From assembly GCF_039523615.1 (NCBI RefSeq), contig NZ_BAAAFQ010000007.1, positions 1 through 64,000 of the forward strand: a stretch of DNA of 64,000 bases. Direction: 5' to 3'. A program made the translations under genes and the position numbers. Shown piece by piece: positions 60,373 through 64,000 of this stretch; the stretch's first letter is position 1, and each line of letters begins with the position of its first letter. This DNA comes from Psychrosphaera haliotis (lineage in GTDB: Bacteria > Pseudomonadota > Gammaproteobacteria > Enterobacterales > Alteromonadaceae). A model generated the notes under the pieces. The model was not told the DNA's origin. It searched no databases and was given only the letters and a program-made list of their open reading frames with translations.

Positions 60373-60425
60373 GCTGTTCTCTCTTTTTTGTTAAACCTGT
60401 TGATGACATTTAATAGCAATGTCGG

Positions 60426-61106
60426 TTAATTTGATTGCATCGAGATTAATTTGTTCTCGATATTATTTTTAGAATAAAGGATGTGTCGACGCATTAGCAT
60501 TTCAGCGAGTTCTTCGTCGCGGTTACTAATGGCCTGAACAATATGTTTGTGCTCATCAAAAGCAGTAGTGACACGAGGGCCTGCCATGCCTAGTTGCACA
60601 CGATACATGCGAACTAAATGGTAAATTCCGTTAATGAGCATATCGATCAAATGCTGATTTTTACTGCCTAATATGACACGGTAATGAAAGTCTAAATCGC
60701 CGGCTTCTTGGTAATAAGACTCGCCATCTTTAACCTTGTCAAAATGTTTGCTGAGGAGTTTGTTAAGGTCGGCAATTTCTTTATCCGTCATATTTTTAGC
60801 TGCTAGCCTGGCGGCCATACCCTCTAAAGATTCGCGGACTTGATAAAGCTCGATTAAACCTTCTACCGATAACGTTGCAACACGAGCGCCCACATTGGCT
60901 TTGCGTTCAACTAAAAAGCTAGACTCCAATCGGTTCATAGCTTCGCGGACAACGGCTCGGCTGACACCATACTTTGTCGACAACTCTGCTTCGCTCAATT
61001 TTTGTCCAGCAGCAAGGTCGCCTTCAACGATATCCGCTCTTAATTTAATAAAAGTCTTGTCTGCCGCGGTAACTGGCTGTTCAAATGGAAGTGTAATTTT
61101 GCCCAC
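60426..61106 (-). CDS. prpR: GntR-family regulator of the methylcitrate operon (FCD type)
   Basis: A 226-residue GntR-family regulator. The N-terminal winged helix-turn-helix reads LRADIVEGDLAAGQKLSEAELSTKYGVSRAVVREAMNRLESSFLVER, and a C-terminal FCD ligand-binding domain follows (ELYQVRESLEGMAARLAA, DFHYRVILGSKNQHLIDML, DEHKHIVQAISNRDEELAEMLMRRH). It should repress the operon until methylcitrate or methylisocitrate appears (inference from gene position). The start is GTG 61106, chosen over TTG 61112 because CTAGAG is correctly spaced only from GTG. It heads the operon and two TTGTNNACAA sites lie in front of it. Confidence 0.9.
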   Translation of the reverse strand: MGKITLPFEQPVTAADKTFIKLRADIVEGDLAAGQKLSEAELSTKYGVSRAVVREAMNRLESSFLVERKANVGARVATLSVEGLIELYQVRESLEGMAARLAAKNMTDKEIADLNKLLSKHFDKVKDGESYYQEAGDLDFHYRVILGSKNQHLIDMLINGIYHLVRMYRVQLGMAGPRVTTAFDEHKHIVQAISNRDEELAEMLMRRHILYSKNNIENKLISMQSN

Positions 61107-61128
61107 AATCAAACTCTAGGTTTTGTAA

Positions 61129-61212
61129 ATTGTAGACAATATAGGGGCGAAGAGTAAAAAAATCAAACATTAGGACAAAATTTAATAGCTAGAATATTTG
61201 GGTTGTCGACAA
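61129..61212 (-). promoter_or_regulatory. two GntR-type operators upstream of prpR
   Basis: ATTGTAGACAAT (61129-61140) and TTGTCGACAA (61203-61212) are palindromes sharing TTGTNNACAA. They lie 23 and 97 bp before the GTG of prpR. The same 10-bp sequence TTGTCGACAA recurs inside prpR at 60974-60983. Self-regulation is inferred. Confidence 0.7.
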
Positions 61213-61258
61213 AACTGTATTGAGAAATTGACAGCTTTGCCTTTCGTTAAAACGGGCT

Positions 61259-62569
61259 CTATGGTTTTAAGCCGTTTATTTCCCATGCTGACCATTTGTT
61301 TAATTTAGCTAACTCCTGCGCGCGCAGGTACATGGCTTTTGCGAGTTCAGGTTTATTCTGTGCTTGCAGTACATCAGCCTTAGCTTTGTACCATTCTGGC
61401 ATTTTTTTAGCGGCGAGTTTTACTTGTGCAATAATCGCATCGGCTTTACTAAGCTCACCGGTTTTTATTAAACCATTGGCGAGCTGAATAGCGACTTGCG
61501 CGTGTGAATTTGGGAATTGTTTATGGACAGCGTTAAGGATTTCAGAAATTTTATCCGTTTGTTCTGACCAAAAAACATATTTACTAAATTGGTAAGCTTG
61601 TAACCATTCAATTTGAAAGCCAGCCCATTGAGTGTTTATTGATTCAAAATATTTCAGCACAGCTTTATAATCACCCAACGCCGCAAGCTCACCGCCGTCT
61701 TTGCCATATTCAGGTGCCAAAAACTCTAAGCCCTTTAGTAGCGCAGGCAATGCGGTGGAAAAGTGGTTTTCTTCAGGTATAGACGCAAAGGTCCAGTTAT
61801 CTATCGCTGGATTTACTTTTATTGCGGCAACTAATTCTGTAACGCCCATGCCTTGTTCATTCGCAACGGAAATAAACAATGGCTTTTTATGAGTTGTAGC
61901 TGAGTTTGAAGCGTCTATTGAAGCAGCTGGTATTTGTTTAAATCGCTGAATAATAGACATGTCGTCATACCAAACACTTGGGCTCATGGCTAAAAAAGCA
62001 CTAAACGGTGAGCTCGAATTTAAGTAGTTATTGAGCACAAATAAGCCACCTAAAGAATAGCCAGCTATGGCCCGTTTATCGTTGGTTCTAAACGCTTTAT
62101 CTATAATTGGCACTAGCTCTGAATTAACGTATTGGTCAAACTTCTGAATACCGCCATATTCTGGCTGTGCTTTGTTTGATTGAGCCGCATCTGCATCTTC
62201 ATTTTTAACTGTGCCAGGGCCAATCGACCACGTTGTATGATACACGTAGTCAGGATCACTTAAGGTCGCAACGCCAACCACAATCATAGGTGGCATTTTT
62301 CCCATGCGAGTTAAATGTTTAATGGTGCTGGCTACATGTAAAAAGTGAAAGTCAGAATCAACGATGTAAAGAGTAGGGTACTTTCGTATAGTGCCTTCGT
62401 AGCGTTCAGGCAACGACACTTGGTACTTGCGAGGCGCATTAAGCACTTTAGAGTTATGCCAGTACTCTTCACCTATCACGACTTTAGAAGTGTCTGCTGC
62501 ATAGACAGATTGACTGCCCGACACCAATAGAAGTAATAACCCTAGAAAAGCTAAAAGTGAAATATGCAT
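61259..62569 (-). CDS. exported alpha/beta hydrolase (esterase D type) with helical C-terminal domain
   Basis: A 436-residue secreted hydrolase. It has a signal peptide (cleavage near YAA/D), then an esterase-D/IroE-like domain (about 35-290). That domain has the oxyanion region YPTLYIVDSDFHFLHVAS, the nucleophile GYSLGG (Ser) and a late His in ENHFSTALP. The C-terminal 130 residues are helical with TPR-like pairs (ANGLIKTGELSKADAIIAQVK, ADVLQAQNKPELAKAMYLRAQELAKLN). The ester substrate is unknown; siderophore or carbohydrate esters are possibilities. It is near but not clearly in the prp operon. Confidence 0.88.
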   Translation of the reverse strand: MHISLLAFLGLLLLLVSGSQSVYAADTSKVVIGEEYWHNSKVLNAPRKYQVSLPERYEGTIRKYPTLYIVDSDFHFLHVASTIKHLTRMGKMPPMIVVGVATLSDPDYVYHTTWSIGPGTVKNEDADAAQSNKAQPEYGGIQKFDQYVNSELVPIIDKAFRTNDKRAIAGYSLGGLFVLNNYLNSSSPFSAFLAMSPSVWYDDMSIIQRFKQIPAASIDASNSATTHKKPLFISVANEQGMGVTELVAAIKVNPAIDNWTFASIPEENHFSTALPALLKGLEFLAPEYGKDGGELAALGDYKAVLKYFESINTQWAGFQIEWLQAYQFSKYVFWSEQTDKISEILNAVHKQFPNSHAQVAIQLANGLIKTGELSKADAIIAQVKLAAKKMPEWYKAKADVLQAQNKPELAKAMYLRAQELAKLNKWSAWEINGLKP

Positions 62570-62589
62570 GATAGAGCTCCGGCTTATCG

Positions 62590-63462
62590 TTAACCTATTT
62601 TAATACTTGGCTGATAATAACAAACGTCAACATTGCCATTGCCCGGGTATACCAAAAATGGGCCAGGGTTATGTTTGGCATTGTTAATTCGTTTGATAAA
62701 CTTATCAGACTTAGTATTAGCAATACGAATGTTTTTTTGTTGTGCTTTTAATAACGATGAACCAATAGCCGCACTAAGTATTTTTACTTGTTCAGATTTA
62801 GGTTTAACAATGCCGCCTTCTGCTCGTTCTCCGCGATTCATTGCTTGCACAATTGACATGCCATGAACAACTCTGCCAATTACTGACATGTTTCTATCGA
62901 GATGGCGAGGTGCTTGTCCAATAACAATATAAAACTCAGTAGACGATGAATCTGGGTCGTTGTTTCTAGCCATCGCTACTGCGCCAGGGCAATGTAATAA
63001 CCAACGCTCTTTTGTAGAAGGGTCTTGGCCTGCAGGGAAGTTATGCCAGTAGCCTGTTTCAGGTGCGAGCAACGCAGGCGATTGCACAACTTGAAACCCC
63101 GATTGCTCACTACTCACGTTGGTAAATTCAGCCGATATAGAACGACGAAAATTCGATTTTTTACTGACACCCTTTTCATAATCCATTTCGCCAGCTTGAG
63201 CCACAAAACCATCAATGACTCGATAAAAACTTTGGTTATGGTAAAAACCTTCAGTTACTAAATTTGAAAACTGTTTGGCGGCCATTGGTGACTGTAAGTC
63301 AGTTAATTGAATAATAACTTGGCCAATATTGGTTTCCATATAAACAAGCGACGATTGCTCTACAGGAAGGTACTCCGGCTCTGCGTTAGCGCTAGTTGAA
63401 AATGCCATAAACTGACTGGCGATAATAGATAGAGTGAAAACAGCAGCGGTCCAAAGTTTCAT
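62590..63462 (-). CDS. periplasmic cyclophilin-type peptidyl-prolyl isomerase
   Basis: A 290-residue exported isomerase: signal peptide (about 1-27, STSANA/E), then a cyclophilin domain with QSFYRVIDGFVAQAGEM (the catalytic Arg-Phe region), PGAVAMARNNDPDSSSTEFYIVIGQAP (substrate site) and MSVIGRVVHGMSIVQAMNRGE. It should help fold periplasmic proteins. A C-terminal extension of about 80 residues is unusual, with IRIANTKSDKFIKRINNAKH. It lies 20 bp upstream of the esterase gene on the same strand, so they may be cotranscribed. Confidence 0.92.
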   Translation of the reverse strand: MKLWTAAVFTLSIIASQFMAFSTSANAEPEYLPVEQSSLVYMETNIGQVIIQLTDLQSPMAAKQFSNLVTEGFYHNQSFYRVIDGFVAQAGEMDYEKGVSKKSNFRRSISAEFTNVSSEQSGFQVVQSPALLAPETGYWHNFPAGQDPSTKERWLLHCPGAVAMARNNDPDSSSTEFYIVIGQAPRHLDRNMSVIGRVVHGMSIVQAMNRGERAEGGIVKPKSEQVKILSAAIGSSLLKAQQKNIRIANTKSDKFIKRINNAKHNPGPFLVYPGNGNVDVCYYQPSIKIG

Positions 63463-63569
63463 TAATTTGCCTTAATTATTATTGATGTTGGCTTATCACG
63501 GTTGCGTAACCGTGGTTTTTATATAACCTAACGTTATTCTTAAAAAAAACAACTGGAAGATTCGCAAAC

Positions 63570-64000
63570 GTGGACTTAGTAAAAGACTTTTTTAATCCAG
63601 ATAATATCTACTTCATTGAGCTAATGACGCTGACAGTAACGGCAATTACGTTATTAGTACTTCGCGCGGTGAAAAGTAAGTTACATGCACAACCTCAAAA
63701 TAAAATATGGGGAGCCAGTTTGTTTTCGCTTTACCTTCCGGCAAAGTCCTTTCTAATTTTCCTTACTTTGTGGCATGCGCTTAAACTTGTGAATCAGTTT
63801 TGGGTACTCAAATTAGGTCTATCTGAAATGCCAGTAATACCGCTTCTTATTGCGGTTCATATGAGTTGGTTTGGCTTTAGAGTCGTAAATACATTGGAGT
63901 TTGCGTTTCTAGACTCTTCTGAAACGGGTCGATTAGATCAAACGGCCATTATTGGCGTTGCTAAAGTATGTCGATTATTGCTCATGGTAATTTTAGCCAT
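63570..64000 (+). CDS. MscS-family mechanosensitive channel, N-terminal part (runs off the window)
   Basis: An open frame from GTG 63570 (GGAAG about 11 bp upstream) continues past base 64000; 143 codons are present. It has several membrane helices (about 14-32, 55-75, 85-110) and, at the end, RLDQTAIIGVAKVCRLLLMVILA, the start of the pore helices as in large MscS-type channels such as YnaI. It is divergent from the cyclophilin gene. The conserved pore and beta domain are outside the window, so the class is likely but not proven. Confidence 0.7.
   Translation, partial: MDLVKDFFNPDNIYFIELMTLTVTAITLLVLRAVKSKLHAQPQNKIWGASLFSLYLPAKSFLIFLTLWHALKLVNQFWVLKLGLSEMPVIPLLIAVHMSWFGFRVVNTLEFAFLDSSETGRLDQTAIIGVAKVCRLLLMVILA

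Overview
The window is about 64 kb of ordinary, densely coded, AT-rich chromosome from a marine-type gammaproteobacterium. The proteins (Rho, GlmS/GlmU, CpxRA, AcnD/PrpF, PrlC, RsmJ, TIGR02922-like and DUF3087-like small proteins, two large TonB receptors) point to Alteromonadales, close to the Colwellia/Thalassotalea/Psychrosphaera group. This placement is from recognition, not from a search. No rRNA, tRNA, CRISPR array, transposase, phage gene or defence island was seen. No wholly new system is evident; the interest lies in gene pairs and regulatory DNA.

Layout. 1-4.9 kb: 3' end of tuf with its terminator, a two-gene envelope operon (18-residue-repeat lipoprotein plus PGPGW-type membrane protein), an M48 lipoprotein protease, a zinc alcohol dehydrogenase and a small outer-membrane protein. 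5.1-7.8 kb: cpxP divergent from cpxR-cpxA, with two tandem CpxR boxes between them. 8-11.2 kb: a Bcr/CflA exporter coupled to an orphan MshA-like pilin, then a periplasmic MsrA-thioredoxin-MsrB fusion. 11.4-14.8 kb: a TonB receptor facing a DUF4920-PepSY pair, separated by a degenerate 21-bp repeat. 14.9-18 kb: a SixA-like phosphatase, an ECF sigma factor with a four-helix membrane partner, and an ABC1 kinase that seems to start at AUU.

18.2-28.8 kb: the amino-sugar genes glmS, its DeoR-type neighbour and glmU, with about 5 kb of small accessory genes between the DeoR gene and glmU (CPBP protease, LytTR protein, DUF3087, a small lipoprotein, AlkD-like, zinc ribbon, membrane/XRE pair with a large palindrome), then selO. 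29-40.9 kb: cytochrome c, recQ and yigI (divergent, starts 29 bp apart), rarD, FadL-like porin, a split YeeE/YedE transporter, Prx5 peroxiredoxin, rsmJ with a Tag-like glycosylase, prlC and gorA.

41-53 kb: FucP-type sugar transporter, a TIGR02922-like protein, a copper-type TonB receptor with a methionine-rich tail and a DUF2946-like neighbour, rho, ubiD, fre, a GNAT enzyme and an M16 protease. 53-64 kb: a small lipoprotein, DUF4239, and the complete methylcitrate operon of the AcnD/PrpF type (GntR regulator-prpB-prpC-acnD-prpF) with two TTGTNNACAA operators, an esterase, a periplasmic cyclophilin and the start of an MscS-type channel running off the end.

How they fit together: several units serve the envelope and redox stress (Cpx, MsrAB, Prx5, Gor, M48, PPIase), two serve TonB-dependent uptake with likely metal links, and the prp operon lets the cell burn propionyl-CoA. 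Many start codons were moved downstream of the longest open frame because of Shine-Dalgarno position, signal peptide or family alignment; each change is explained in its entry.
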